From NCBI RefSeq assembly GCF_042138895.1, contig NZ_JBHIKW010000005.1, positions 62,001 through 126,000 of the forward strand: DNA of 64,000 nt, given 5' to 3'. The notes beneath the pieces are model-generated. The model worked only from the letters and a program-made list of their open reading frames with translations, had not been told where the DNA came from and searched no databases. This stretch comes from Cedecea selenatireducens (GTDB taxonomy: Bacteria > Pseudomonadota > Gammaproteobacteria > Enterobacterales > Enterobacteriaceae). Made by a program: the position numbers and the translations under genes. Of this stretch, positions 1 through 8,662 are shown piece after piece (position 1 is the first letter of the stretch; every line of letters starts with the position of its first letter).

Positions 1-448
1 CATCGACAGCATCGACGATGGAGGTCGCGATCGCGGTATCCGTATCGGAAAACGGCGTCAGATCAACCTGCCACATCAGGTAATCCTGAAGTGACTGGGT
101 GGTTTCACCCTGATAGACAGGAAGCTCGTCATCGAGATAGTCGGTACCTGTCCCTGAAGGCGTACCGGCGGTGTAGATTTCATCCCAGCTGGCATCCAGC
201 GGCAGCTCATCGGGCATCTCTTTCTGCTCGAGGGCTTCACGGGTGTCCATTGCTTCGTTCTCAGGCATCTCCTGAGTCTCGATCTCATCATGCAGGTCGG
301 TTTGCTCAAGCAATGGATTACTGTCCAGTGCCTGCTGGAGTTCTTGCTGAAGCTCTAACGTTGAAAGCTGCAACAGGCGGATGGCCTGCTGTAGCTGGGG
401 CGTCATAGCAAGTTGTTGGCTAAGCCGTAATTGCAAACCTTGCTTCAT
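1..448 (-). CDS. rpoN: RNA polymerase sigma-54 factor (5' part only)
   Basis: Partial gene: the start codon is at 448 and the coding frame runs off the left edge of the window. RpoN directs RNA polymerase to -24/-12 promoters of nitrogen-regulated and other enhancer-dependent genes. The visible 149 residues start with the Gln/Leu-rich activator-interacting region I (MKQGLQLRLSQQLAM), followed by an acidic region II rich in Glu and Asp, as in the family. It follows lptB with a 48-base gap, the usual enteric order lptA-lptB-rpoN. The DNA-binding and RpoN-box parts are outside the window, so integrity of the whole gene cannot be judged. Confidence 0.96.
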   Translation of the reverse strand, partial: MKQGLQLRLSQQLAMTPQLQQAIRLLQLSTLELQQELQQALDSNPLLEQTDLHDEIETQEMPENEAMDTREALEQKEMPDELPLDASWDEIYTAGTPSGTGTDYLDDELPVYQGETTQSLQDYLMWQVDLTPFSDTDTAIATSIVDAVD

Positions 449-496
449 GTTCAGAGCAAACGTCCTCAAATAAGTCGTGTAAGACTTCCCACCCTA

Positions 497-1222
497 TCAG
501 AGTCTGAACTCTTCGCCCAGATAGACTCGCTTAACTTGCTCGTCTTCAAGGATTTCTTCCGGCGTGCCGTGGGCAATCAGATGCCCCTGACTAACGATAT
601 AGGCGCGTTCGCAGACGGCCAGTGTTTCGCGCACGTTATGGTCAGTAATCAACACGCCGAGGCCGCTGTCACGCAGATGCTCGATGATGCGTTTGATATC
701 GATAACGGAAATAGGGTCAACCCCGGCAAAGGGCTCATCCAGCAAAATGAATTTCGGGTTGGCCGCCAGCGCGCGGGCGATTTCAACGCGGCGGCGCTCA
801 CCGCCGGACAGCGATTGCCCAAGGTTGTTGCGCAGGTGCGAGATGTGGAACTCTTCCATCAGCTCGTTAGCGCGATCGTCACGCTGCTCTGACGTCAGGT
901 CATCGCGAATCTGCAGCACCGCCATCAGGTTATCAAACACGCTCAGGCGGCGGAAAATGGACGCTTCCTGCGGCAGATAACCGATACCACGACGGGCACG
1001 GGCATGCAGTGGAAGCAGGCTGATATCGTCATCATCAATGATAATGTTTCCCGCATCACGAGGCACGATGCCAACGACCATGTAAAACGTCGTGGTTTTA
1101 CCGGCGCCGTTTGGCCCAAGCAGCCCCACGATTTCACCCGAATTTACGGTCAGGCTGACGTCTTCGACAACGCGGCGGCCTTTGTAGGCCTTGGCGAGGT
1201 TTTTCGCAATTAAAGTTGCCAT
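497..1222 (-). CDS. lptB: LPS export ABC transporter ATP-binding protein LptB
   Basis: Cytoplasmic ATPase of the LptB2FGC complex that extracts LPS from the inner membrane and pushes it along the Lpt bridge to the outer membrane. The 241 residues contain Walker A GPNGAGKTT (36-44), the signature LSGGERRR in the middle, and Walker B FILLDEPFAGVD followed by the switch His in the ITDHNV segment. Length equals the E. coli protein. It starts six bases after the lptA stop, so it is translated as part of a kdsC-lptC-lptA-lptB unit that continues into rpoN. Confidence 0.98.
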   Translation of the reverse strand: MATLIAKNLAKAYKGRRVVEDVSLTVNSGEIVGLLGPNGAGKTTTFYMVVGIVPRDAGNIIIDDDDISLLPLHARARRGIGYLPQEASIFRRLSVFDNLMAVLQIRDDLTSEQRDDRANELMEEFHISHLRNNLGQSLSGGERRRVEIARALAANPKFILLDEPFAGVDPISVIDIKRIIEHLRDSGLGVLITDHNVRETLAVCERAYIVSQGHLIAHGTPEEILEDEQVKRVYLGEEFRL

Positions 1223-1228
1223 AACGAA

Positions 1229-1780
1229 TCAGTTACTCTTTTTTTGTGCCGGCTGCTGGCCGTTTTTATTCTGCAGCTGAGACGGCACCAGCACGGTAGT
1301 AACGCGTTTGCCTTTCTCGCTAAACGCCTGCATTTTTTGATCCTTCACCAGATACGTAATCTTGTCGCCGGTGATGTTGCTGTCCAGTTGTTCAAGGTAA
1401 GCGTTACCGGTCAGCACCACGAAGTCGTTAGCCAGTTCATAGTGCATGGTGGAGGCGTGGCCTTTTACCGGCTTACCGCTGTCCTGCATTTGATAGAAGG
1501 TCGCAGGCTTGCCGTAGCCATCAATCACCTCTTTGCCCTGCTCGCCGCCAGGGCGGGTGACAACAACTTTATCGGCGTTGATTTTGATACTGCCCTGCGT
1601 CACAACGACATTACCGGTGAAGGTGACAACGTTGCCCTGCATATCGAGGGACTGTTGGTCAGATTCGATATGAATAGGCTGTTCGGTGTCGCCCGTCAGG
1701 GCCCAGGCTGACAAAGGTGCGGCAAAAAGCGAACCAAGCAGAACAAGTTTAAGGCTGAGTTTGTTTATTCTGGATTTCAT
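1229..1780 (-). CDS. lptA: Periplasmic LPS-bridge protein LptA
   Basis: LptA polymerises head to tail in the periplasm to form the beta-jellyroll bridge carrying LPS between LptC and LptD. The frame is open to 1801, but the start at 1780 (MKSRINKLSLKL) gives 183 residues, a normal signal peptide with a predicted cut after A-W-A, and the family's usual N-terminus. This start lies inside the 3' end of lptC with a 32-base overlap, an arrangement also seen in E. coli. The mature part has the OstA/LptA fold signature (QPIHIESDQQSLDMQGNVV). The C-terminus is Lys/Gln rich. Confidence 0.97.
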   Translation of the reverse strand: MKSRINKLSLKLVLLGSLFAAPLSAWALTGDTEQPIHIESDQQSLDMQGNVVTFTGNVVVTQGSIKINADKVVVTRPGGEQGKEVIDGYGKPATFYQMQDSGKPVKGHASTMHYELANDFVVLTGNAYLEQLDSNITGDKITYLVKDQKMQAFSEKGKRVTTVLVPSQLQNKNGQQPAQKKSN

Positions 1781-2321
1781 AAGAGGTTTTAACCTTTTCA
1801 ATCAGCTGTGCAGTTTGGCTGCGTAAGTTGCCACGCATTTTCAGGCCACTGGAGTTAAATGTGGTGCCGTACAGGGTAACAAGATCGTCAGAAGCGACAT
1901 CCTGAGTAATTAAATTCACCTGCGCATTGTCCGTCGTAATTTTGCGTAACTGCGAGTCTGGCGTTAGCGCTGTGACGACGACGTTACCGTACAGATAGAG
2001 CATCTTGTCATTGGTAAGTTTGGCGCGATCTGCGTGAATTTCCCAGGTAGCAATTTTATTTTCATCGTACTGCGTCATTACCGGCCTGGTGAACCACGAA
2101 ATACCGGTATCCGAGAAGTATTCAACGTGTTGAGCGATAAGCTTATAGTTCAGCGCGCCCTGCGGGTTATAGACAATCGTTGTGGATAATTCACTTTGAT
2201 AAGTCGGGGTATCGTTGTTAACGGCTACGCCCGGCTCGTCTTTATCCGTCAAATTCAGGCCGATCAGCACTAATGCCGCAATGGCGAGCAGGAAAATAAT
2301 CCAACGTCTGGTCTTGCTCAT
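1749..2321 (-). CDS. lptC: LPS export bitopic protein LptC
   Basis: LptC takes LPS from LptB2FG and hands it to LptA. The 190-residue protein has one N-terminal membrane helix (about residues 7-25, IIFLLAIAALVLIGL) and a periplasmic beta-jellyroll, with no signal-peptidase site. Length is within one residue of the E. coli protein. Its start overlaps the kdsC stop by four bases and its 3' end contains the lptA start, so translation of the three genes is probably coupled. Confidence 0.97.
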   Translation of the reverse strand: MSKTRRWIIFLLAIAALVLIGLNLTDKDEPGVAVNNDTPTYQSELSTTIVYNPQGALNYKLIAQHVEYFSDTGISWFTRPVMTQYDENKIATWEIHADRAKLTNDKMLYLYGNVVVTALTPDSQLRKITTDNAQVNLITQDVASDDLVTLYGTTFNSSGLKMRGNLRSQTAQLIEKVKTSYEIQNKQTQP

Positions 2322-2884
2322 ATGGATTGCCCTTTGGCCTCGTCAAGTTTACCCTGCGCCATCAACAGCAGATCGCAAATTTCCCGCACTGCACCTCGCC
2401 CACCGCTGATTCTGGTCACGTAATCCGCTTTTGGCGTCAATAATGGGTGCGCGTCGGCTACCGCAACGCTTAAACCCACCTGCTCCATAACCGGCCAGTC
2501 GATAAGATCGTCGCCAATGTAGGCAACTTGCTCCGGTAAAAGCGCGACTTTTGACAGCAGATCGCGAAACGCGACCAGTTTATCGGACTGCCCCTGATAA
2601 AGGTGGGTGATGCCCAATGTTGCGCAGCGATCTTCCAGCAGCTTTGCTTTCCTGCCAGTAATAATAGCGACTTCAATTCCGGAGGTCAGGGCGCAGCGAA
2701 TACCATAGCCATCACGCACGTTGAAGGCTTTAAGCTCTTCGCCGCTGTTGCCCATGTAAATAAGGCCGTCGGACATTACGCCATCGACGTCCAGAATCAG
2801 CAGGCGAATCTCTTTCGCCCGCGCTATGACCTGCGCGCTTACCGGCCCGTAGCAGGTATCAAGCAGCGCATCACGGTTACTCAT
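2318..2884 (-). CDS. kdsC: 3-deoxy-D-manno-octulosonate 8-phosphate phosphatase KdsC
   Basis: HAD-superfamily phosphatase that releases Pi from Kdo-8-phosphate, giving the Kdo sugar of the LPS inner core. The 188 residues carry HAD motif I LLILDVDGVMSDG with nucleophile Asp32 and Asp34, a Thr/Gly motif II (AIITGRKAKLLE) and motif IV YIGDDLIDWPVM. There is no large cap domain, typical of the tetrameric KdsC subgroup. It lies 16 bases downstream of kdsD, the preceding enzyme family in Kdo supply. Confidence 0.98.
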   Translation of the reverse strand: MSNRDALLDTCYGPVSAQVIARAKEIRLLILDVDGVMSDGLIYMGNSGEELKAFNVRDGYGIRCALTSGIEVAIITGRKAKLLEDRCATLGITHLYQGQSDKLVAFRDLLSKVALLPEQVAYIGDDLIDWPVMEQVGLSVAVADAHPLLTPKADYVTRISGGRGAVREICDLLLMAQGKLDEAKGQSI

Positions 2885-2900
2885 TAAGGCTAATCCTTTT

Positions 2901-3887
2901 TTAAACTACGCCTGCGCGCAGCATGTCATGCATATGTACCACACCCAGCAACTGGTCGCCATCCGCGACCATAACCGAGGTGATATGGCGGGACTGCATC
3001 AGGTTTAATGCATCTACCGCCAATGTGCCAGGGCGTACGCGAATGCCGCCGGTCGTCATGACATCAGCAATGCGTAAGGTATTTAAATCGGCTCCCATAT
3101 CGAACACGCGACGTAAATCGCCGTCGGTAAAGATGCCTTCAATTTTCATCAGGTCATTGCAGATGACCGTCATCCCCATATTTTTACGGGTAATTTCCAA
3201 CAGCGCATCGCGTAGCGACGCCTCTTTGCTCACGTGCGGGATATCATCGCCTGTGTGCATGATGTCGTTGACGCGTAAGAGCAGTTTGCGGCCCAGCGCG
3301 CCGCCAGGGTGAGACAGTGCGAAGTCTTCAGCGGTGAACCCACGGGCTTTCAGCAAGGCTACGGCCAGGGCGTCACCCATGACCAGCGTCGCTGTGGTGC
3401 TGGTGGTCGGCGCCAGGCCAAGCGGGCATGCTTCCTGAGGGACTTTAATGCACAGATGGATATCCGCCGCGCGGCCCATTGAGCTTTCCGGGCGTGCGGT
3501 CATGCAAATCAACGGCACCTGCAGGCGTTTTAATACCGGAATGAGCGCCAGAATTTCATTCGACTCGCCGGAGTTAGAAACCGCAATGACGATATCCTGC
3601 GCCGTGACCATACCCAGGTCGCCGTGGCTGGCTTCTCCCGGGTGCACAAAAAAGGCCGGGGTGCCTGTACTGGCAAAGGTTGCCGCCATTTTTTTACCGA
3701 TATGGCCTGATTTCCCCATGCCCATGACGACAACTTTGCCCGGGCAGTAGAAAATCTTTTCGCAGGCCTGTGAAAAATCGTCGTTGATGTACTGGTCAAG
3801 CTGAGCCAGGCCTTCACGTTCAATATTGAGCACGTCTTTGCCCGCTTGTTGAAAGTCAAAACCCGGCGCTAAATCTATATGAGACAT
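2901..3887 (-). CDS. kdsD: D-arabinose 5-phosphate isomerase KdsD
   Basis: Converts ribulose 5-phosphate to arabinose 5-phosphate, the first committed sugar of Kdo synthesis. The frame stays open upstream to 3962, but the start at 3887 (MSHIDLAPGFDF) gives the family length of 328 residues. An N-terminal SIS domain (about 30-180; GMGKSGHIGKK and SNSGESNEI motifs) is followed by two CBS domains (about 210-325). It lies 16 bases downstream of yrbG and upstream of kdsC in the same direction. Confidence 0.97.
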   Translation of the reverse strand: MSHIDLAPGFDFQQAGKDVLNIEREGLAQLDQYINDDFSQACEKIFYCPGKVVVMGMGKSGHIGKKMAATFASTGTPAFFVHPGEASHGDLGMVTAQDIVIAVSNSGESNEILALIPVLKRLQVPLICMTARPESSMGRAADIHLCIKVPQEACPLGLAPTTSTTATLVMGDALAVALLKARGFTAEDFALSHPGGALGRKLLLRVNDIMHTGDDIPHVSKEASLRDALLEITRKNMGMTVICNDLMKIEGIFTDGDLRRVFDMGADLNTLRIADVMTTGGIRVRPGTLAVDALNLMQSRHITSVMVADGDQLLGVVHMHDMLRAGVV

Positions 3888-3903
3888 AATTCCTGTTTCC
3901 GTT

Positions 3904-4881
3904 TTATCCGACGACAGGTGGCGCAACAAACCACAGCACCACGATCCATATGATAAACCCACATGTTAACAGAGCGCCGGCGAGCTTGCCGATTTGGCGT
4001 GGTTTACGCCAGCACAGCACGGCAAAAACAGCACTTACCGCTAACATCAGCCAGTAATCCCGGGCGAAAGCCAGCGGATTCAGGCTGCCGGGCGCCACCA
4101 GTGCGGGGATCCCGAGAACAAAAACGACGTTAAAAATATTCGACCCGATAATATTACCGATCGCGATATCATCTTCACCTTTGCGTGCACCGGCGATAGC
4201 GGTTGCCAGTTCCGGCAGGCTGGTCCCCACGGCGATAATCGTCAAGCCAATCACCAGCTCGCTTACGCCGAAATAGTGGGCCAGCACTGAGGCATTATCG
4301 ATAACCATCCGCGTCGCCATCGGCATGATAACTAACGCAACGCCCAGCCATAAAAACGCGACCGACAGGCTGCCTTCCTGAGGAAGCTCAGCGAGCTGTT
4401 CCCGCGTCAGGCTATCAACGCCCTGGCGCTCGGCAAGGCGGCCTATTCTAATGATAAACACCAGATATAACACTGCCATCGTCAGCAGCATGATACCTTC
4501 TGCCTGCGTCAGCTCACCGTCATATAAAAAAAGGCCTGCGGCGGCACTTACCGCCAACATTAGGGGCAATTCACGCCGTAGAATATCGGAATTAACGGTA
4601 AATGGGTGTAATAGCGCTGCGAGCCCCAAAATCAGCATTATATTGGTGATATTAGAGCCGATGGCCGTGCCGACGGCTAAATCCAGCTGGCCGTGCAGCG
4701 CGGAAGAGCTGGCGATGATAATTTCAGGAAGTGAAGTGCCGATGCTGACCACCGTCATGCCGATAATCAGCGGTGGGATCCCGATACTGCGACAAAGGAT
4801 CGCTGCGGCGAAAACTAAACGGTCGGCGCCATAGACCACCAGAAGTAAACCAATAATTAATAGCGCCGTAGCTAACAGCAT
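3904..4881 (-). CDS. yrbG: Inner-membrane sodium/calcium exchanger-family protein YrbG
   Basis: Member of the K+-independent Na+/Ca2+ exchanger (CaCA) family with about ten membrane helices. The two inverted alpha repeats are visible as SIGTSLPEI near the N-terminus and AVGTSLPEL in the second half, whose Thr/Ser/Glu residues coordinate the cation in this family. I chose the start at 4881 (MLLATALLIIGLLLV), giving 325 residues as in E. coli; the open frame reaches 4938. It heads the yrbG-kdsD-kdsC-lpt cluster and is divergent from mlaF. The physiological substrate is not established from sequence. Confidence 0.95.
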   Translation of the reverse strand: MLLATALLIIGLLLVVYGADRLVFAAAILCRSIGIPPLIIGMTVVSIGTSLPEIIIASSSALHGQLDLAVGTAIGSNITNIMLILGLAALLHPFTVNSDILRRELPLMLAVSAAAGLFLYDGELTQAEGIMLLTMAVLYLVFIIRIGRLAERQGVDSLTREQLAELPQEGSLSVAFLWLGVALVIMPMATRMVIDNASVLAHYFGVSELVIGLTIIAVGTSLPELATAIAGARKGEDDIAIGNIIGSNIFNVVFVLGIPALVAPGSLNPLAFARDYWLMLAVSAVFAVLCWRKPRQIGKLAGALLTCGFIIWIVVLWFVAPPVVG

Positions 4882-5110
4882 GAAAAATCCTTTCTTAGGG
4901 TATAATCGCCGATCCTGAGGGCCTGAAGGCTCGGGCAAAGCGAAGTGCTGCCTGAACCCGGCGATAAGTCTTAATTCTGACTTTATGCGGCGGAAAAGTA
5001 AAACAAATGCCAGCTTTCGCTAACCCGCACAGGTAATATTCTGTAAAAATGTTGGGTTTTAGCATCTCTTTAAGGCCATGCTTGCCGGCAAACACAAAAA
5101 AGGAAGGGCG

Positions 5111-5926
5111 ATGAGTCAGACTGGAGCGAATCTGGTTGAGATCCGCGGGATGAGTTTTTCCCGTGGCGAACGCCAGATCTTCGAGAATATTTCGCTGACC
5201 GTACCTCGTGGCAAGGTGACGGCGATCATGGGGCCATCGGGGATCGGTAAGACTACGCTTTTAAAGCTTATTGGTGGGCAGATCCAGCCCGACAGCGGCG
5301 AGATCCTGTTTGACGGAGAAAACGTTCCGGCGATGTCACGTTCGCGGCTTTTCACCGTTCGCAAGCGTATGAGCATGCTGTTCCAGTCAGGTGCTTTATT
5401 TACCGATCTTAACGTGTTCGAAAATGTGGCTTACCCACTGCGTGAGCATCGCCAGTTACCGGAACCTTTGCTGCAAAGCACGGTGATGATGAAGCTGGAA
5501 GCGGTAGGGCTTCGTGGTGCCGCGAAACTTATGCCTTCTGAACTATCCGGCGGTATGGCTCGCCGCGCAGCTTTGGCCCGCGCGATTGCGCTTGAGCCAG
5601 ACCTGATCATGTTTGACGAACCTTTTGTTGGTCAGGATCCGATAACCATGGGCGTTCTGGTTAAACTCATCTCTGAACTCAACAGTTCGCTCGGTGTCAC
5701 CTGCATTGTGGTATCGCACGACGTTCCGGAAGTATTAAGCATCGCGGATTACGCTTATATTGCCGCCGACCAGCACATTGTTGCGCACGGTAGCCCGGCG
5801 GAACTTCGCGAAAATCATGATCCCCGTGTTCGACAATTCCTTGACGGGATCGCTGACGGTCCGGTGCCATTCCGCTATCCGGCCGGGGATTATCAACAAG
5901 ATTTGTTATCTGGAACGAGGAGCTAA
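5111..5926 (+). CDS. mlaF: Phospholipid-transport ABC ATPase MlaF
   Basis: ATP-binding subunit of the MlaFEDB inner-membrane complex, which moves phospholipids between the inner membrane and the periplasmic carrier MlaC to keep outer-membrane asymmetry. The start at 5111 (ATG after AAGGAAGGGCG) matches the family N-terminus; an upstream in-frame ATG at 5078 lacks this. Walker A GPSGIGKTT with Lys47, signature ELSGGMARR and Walker B LIMFDEPFVGQDP are intact. It has 271 residues and is first in mlaFEDCB, with mlaE starting eight bases after its stop. Confidence 0.97.
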   Translation: MSQTGANLVEIRGMSFSRGERQIFENISLTVPRGKVTAIMGPSGIGKTTLLKLIGGQIQPDSGEILFDGENVPAMSRSRLFTVRKRMSMLFQSGALFTDLNVFENVAYPLREHRQLPEPLLQSTVMMKLEAVGLRGAAKLMPSELSGGMARRAALARAIALEPDLIMFDEPFVGQDPITMGVLVKLISELNSSLGVTCIVVSHDVPEVLSIADYAYIAADQHIVAHGSPAELRENHDPRVRQFLDGIADGPVPFRYPAGDYQQDLLSGTRS

Positions 5927-5933
5927 ACTGCTC

Positions 5934-6716
5934 ATGCTGCTAAATGCACTGGCCTCTTTCGGGCGACGTGGGATAAAAACCTGCGCCTCGTTCGGGCGTG
6001 CCGGACTGATGTTATTCAACGCGCTGGTCGGGAAACCTGAGTTTCGCAAACATGCGCCGTTGCTGGTGCGTCAGCTTTATAACGTCGGCGTATTGTCGAT
6101 GCTGATCATCATGGTTTCCGGTCTGTTCATCGGGATGGTGCTTGGGCTTCAGGGCTACCTGGTTCTGACGACCTACAGCGCCGAGTCGAGTCTCGGCATG
6201 CTGGTGGCGCTCTCCTTGCTTCGTGAACTTGGCCCGGTCGTTGCCGCGCTGCTGTTTGCCGGGCGTGCGGGTTCTGCTTTAACCGCCGAAATTGGCCTGA
6301 TGCGCGCTACCGAACAGCTTTCCAGCATGGAGATGATGGCGGTTGACCCGCTGCGCCGTGTTGTCTCGCCGCGCTTTTGGGCCGGGGTGATTTCACTGCC
6401 GCTGTTGACGCTTATTTTTGTCGCCGTAGGCGTTTGGGGCGGTGCTCTGGTGGGCGTTAACTGGAAAGGCATTGATGCCGGTTTCTTCTGGTCAGCAATG
6501 CAAAATGCGGTTTCCTGGCGGCTTGATTTGGTTAACTGCGTCATTAAAAGCGTGGTGTTCGCCATTACCGTAACGTGGATTGCGTTATTCAACGGGTACG
6601 ATGCTATTCCGACCTCGGCGGGAATTAGCCGGGCAACCACACGCACCGTTGTGCACGCTTCTCTGGCCGTTCTGGGCCTCGATTTTGTGCTGACAGCACT
6701 GATGTTTGGGAATTGA
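5934..6716 (+). CDS. mlaE: Phospholipid-transport permease MlaE
   Basis: Permease subunit of MlaFEDB. The real start is the ATG at 5934 (MLLNALASFGRRG); the open frame extends back into mlaF only because that frame lacks stops. It has 260 residues, as in E. coli, with an amphipathic N-terminal segment and five to six membrane helices, including the conserved cytoplasmic coupling region around LLRELGPVVAALLFAGRAG. The stop is four bases before the mlaD start. Confidence 0.97.
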   Translation: MLLNALASFGRRGIKTCASFGRAGLMLFNALVGKPEFRKHAPLLVRQLYNVGVLSMLIIMVSGLFIGMVLGLQGYLVLTTYSAESSLGMLVALSLLRELGPVVAALLFAGRAGSALTAEIGLMRATEQLSSMEMMAVDPLRRVVSPRFWAGVISLPLLTLIFVAVGVWGGALVGVNWKGIDAGFFWSAMQNAVSWRLDLVNCVIKSVVFAITVTWIALFNGYDAIPTSAGISRATTRTVVHASLAVLGLDFVLTALMFGN

Positions 6717-6720
6717 GTTC

Positions 6721-7272
6721 ATGCAAACAAAGAAATTTGAAGTTTGGGTTGGTGCTTTTCTGCTGGTAGCGCTGGTTGCCATTGTTTTTCTCTGCCTGAA
6801 GGTGGCTAACGTCACGTCTCTGCGCAGTGAGCCGACCTATCGGGTCTACGCCACATTCGACAACATTGGCGGCCTGAAAATGAGTTCGCCTGTTCGCCTT
6901 GGCGGCGTGGTGATTGGTCGTGTTGATGGCATCGCCCTCGATCCCAAAACGTACCTGCCTCGCGTAACGCTGGATATCGAACAGCGCTACAACCAGATCC
7001 CGGATACCAGCTCCCTGGCTATTCGTACTTCTGGCCTGCTGGGTGAGCAGTATATTGCCCTTAATCTCGGTTTTGATGACCCGGAACTCGGGTCATCTAT
7101 GCTTAAAGACGGCAGTACCATCCAGGATACGAAGTCTGCGTTGGTACTTGAGGACCTGATTGGCCAGTTCCTCTATAAGAGCGGCAACGGCGACAACAAG
7201 AATTCTGGCGATGCCGAGGCGCATCCTGCGGGTCATACTGATACCGCGCCGCAGCCAGGGACCACGAATTAA
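6721..7272 (+). CDS. mlaD: MCE-domain phospholipid-transport protein MlaD
   Basis: Hexameric periplasmic MCE ring anchored in the inner membrane; it forms the lipid channel between MlaE and MlaC. Start at 6721 (MQTKKFEVWVG) gives 183 residues as in E. coli. One N-terminal membrane helix (about 8-27) is followed by the MCE domain (about 39-116, with RLGGVVIGRVDG) and a hydrophobic C-terminal helix region (ALVLEDLIGQFLY). The last 30 residues are polar and look disordered. Confidence 0.97.
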   Translation: MQTKKFEVWVGAFLLVALVAIVFLCLKVANVTSLRSEPTYRVYATFDNIGGLKMSSPVRLGGVVIGRVDGIALDPKTYLPRVTLDIEQRYNQIPDTSSLAIRTSGLLGEQYIALNLGFDDPELGSSMLKDGSTIQDTKSALVLEDLIGQFLYKSGNGDNKNSGDAEAHPAGHTDTAPQPGTTN

Positions 7273-7289
7273 TTTAAGAGGAACGAACA

Positions 7290-7919
7290 ATGTTTAAGCG
7301 TCTTATGATGGTTGCCATGCTGGTGATAGCCCCGTTTGCGATGGCGGCCGATCAAACCAACCCTTACAAGTTAATGAACGAGGCGGCGCAGAAGACCTTT
7401 GACCGCCTGAAGGCTGAGCAGCCTAAAATTCGGCAGAACCCGAATTATCTGCGCGATATCGTCGGCCAGGAGCTGTTGCCTTACGTGCAGATTAAATACG
7501 CTGGAGCATTGGTGCTGGGTCGTTACTATAAAGACGCCACGCCTGCGCAGCGCGACGCCTACTTTAAGGCTTTCGAAGAATACCTGAAGCAGGCATATGG
7601 TCAGGCGCTGGCGATGTATCACGGTCAGACTTACCAGATAGCCCCGGAGCAGCCGCTGGGCAACGCGGATATTATTGCGATCCGCGTGACGATTATCGAT
7701 CCCAATGGCCGGCCGCCGGTGCGTCTTGACTTCCAGTGGCGTAAAAATAGCCAAACGGGCAACTGGCAGGCCTACGACATGATCGCCGAAGGGATCAGCA
7801 TGATCACCACTAAACAGAACGAGTGGAGCGACCTGCTGCGTACCAAAGGGATTGATGGTTTGACCGCACAGCTGCAGTCCATTTCGAAGCAGCCGATTAC
7901 TCTGGACAGTAAACAGTAA
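7290..7919 (+). CDS. mlaC: Periplasmic phospholipid-binding protein MlaC
   Basis: Soluble carrier that shuttles phospholipid between the MlaA-porin complex and MlaFEDB. The 209 residues start with a cleavable signal peptide (MFKRLMMVAMLVIAPFAMA, cut after AMA) and continue with the Tol_Tol_Ttg2 fold. The TAA stop shares its last base with the ATG of mlaB (TAATG), so the two are translationally coupled. Confidence 0.97.
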   Translation: MFKRLMMVAMLVIAPFAMAADQTNPYKLMNEAAQKTFDRLKAEQPKIRQNPNYLRDIVGQELLPYVQIKYAGALVLGRYYKDATPAQRDAYFKAFEEYLKQAYGQALAMYHGQTYQIAPEQPLGNADIIAIRVTIIDPNGRPPVRLDFQWRKNSQTGNWQAYDMIAEGISMITTKQNEWSDLLRTKGIDGLTAQLQSISKQPITLDSKQ

Positions 7920-8221
7920 TGGCGGAAGAACTGAGCTGGAAACAGGAAGGTGCCACGTTGCACTTTTTTGGCGAGCTGGATGGAGATACCGTTCAGCAGC
8001 TTTGGGCGCAGCGCGAGAAGACGGTCGCCGGAATTACCGTCTTTGAGCTTAGCGGCCTGACGCGTGTTGATACTGCAGGGCTGGCGTTGCTTATCCACCT
8101 GACAGCCATCGCCACCCGTCAGGGACGCGAGGTTGAGCTGCGGGGAGCCAGTGAGAATTTGCGCACGCTGGCTCAGCTCTACAATCTGCCAGAGACGCTG
8201 CTGCCGCATCTGGCAGGCTAA
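7919..8221 (+). CDS. mlaB: STAS-domain Mla subunit MlaB
   Basis: Cytoplasmic STAS-domain protein that binds MlaF and is needed for assembly and activity of the transporter. It has 100 residues against 97 in E. coli. The STAS core is recognisable (FELSGLTRVDTAGLALLIHL, with the conserved Asp-Thr-Ala-Gly turn). The N-terminal half is less conserved than other Mla subunits. Last gene of mlaFEDCB, with a strong terminator 22 bases after its stop. Confidence 0.95.
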   Translation: MAEELSWKQEGATLHFFGELDGDTVQQLWAQREKTVAGITVFELSGLTRVDTAGLALLIHLTAIATRQGREVELRGASENLRTLAQLYNLPETLLPHLAG

Positions 8222-8242
8222 TGATTTCAGCACGTTACTTTC

Positions 8243-8276
8243 AAAGCCCTCGAACTGTTAAGTTCCGGGGCTTTTT
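8243..8276 (+). terminator. Rho-independent terminator of mlaFEDCB
   Basis: AAAGCCC and CGAACT pair with AGTTC and GGGCTTT around a short loop, followed by a T run. It sits just after mlaB and separates the operon from ibaG. Confidence 0.9.
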
Positions 8277-8354
8277 GCTTATTTAAGCGGACGCCACTTT
8301 CCTCTAAGATGTGTGGCTTATTTCATCATTTATTAATCGACGAATAGATACCCC

Positions 8355-8609
8355 ATGGAAAATCATGAAATTCAGACAGTGCTGATGAACGCACTGCCCC
8401 TCCAGGAAGTCCACGTCTCGGGCGATGGCAGCCACTTTCAGGTGATAGCGGTGGGTGAGTTATTCGCCGAGTTAAGTCGCGTCAAGAAACAGCAAACGGT
8501 CTATGCTCCGCTGATGGAATTTATCGCGGATAATCGCATCCATGCCGTTTCCATCAAGACCTACACGCCGGAAGAGTGGGCGCGCGATCGCAAACTGAAT
8601 GGTTTTTGA
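8355..8609 (+). CDS. ibaG: BolA-family iron-sulfur/acid-stress protein IbaG
   Basis: Small BolA-like protein that binds monothiol glutaredoxin with a shared [2Fe-2S] cluster; linked to acid stress in E. coli. The 84 residues match the family length and include the helix-turn-helix-like BolA core with the conserved His in GDGSHFQVIAVG and the RIHAVSIKTYTPEEW end. It is followed 53 bases later by murA, the conserved enteric pair. Confidence 0.96.
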   Translation: MENHEIQTVLMNALPLQEVHVSGDGSHFQVIAVGELFAELSRVKKQQTVYAPLMEFIADNRIHAVSIKTYTPEEWARDRKLNGF

Positions 8610-8662
8610 ATCATCGGCTCCGGCTGATGATAACGTTTTGAATTTAAAAGAGAGCAGTTTCA

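Noticed and set aside
5760..5933. Extended N-terminus of MlaE starting inside mlaF
   Set aside because: The frame is open by chance; the family start at 5934 gives the normal 260-residue protein.
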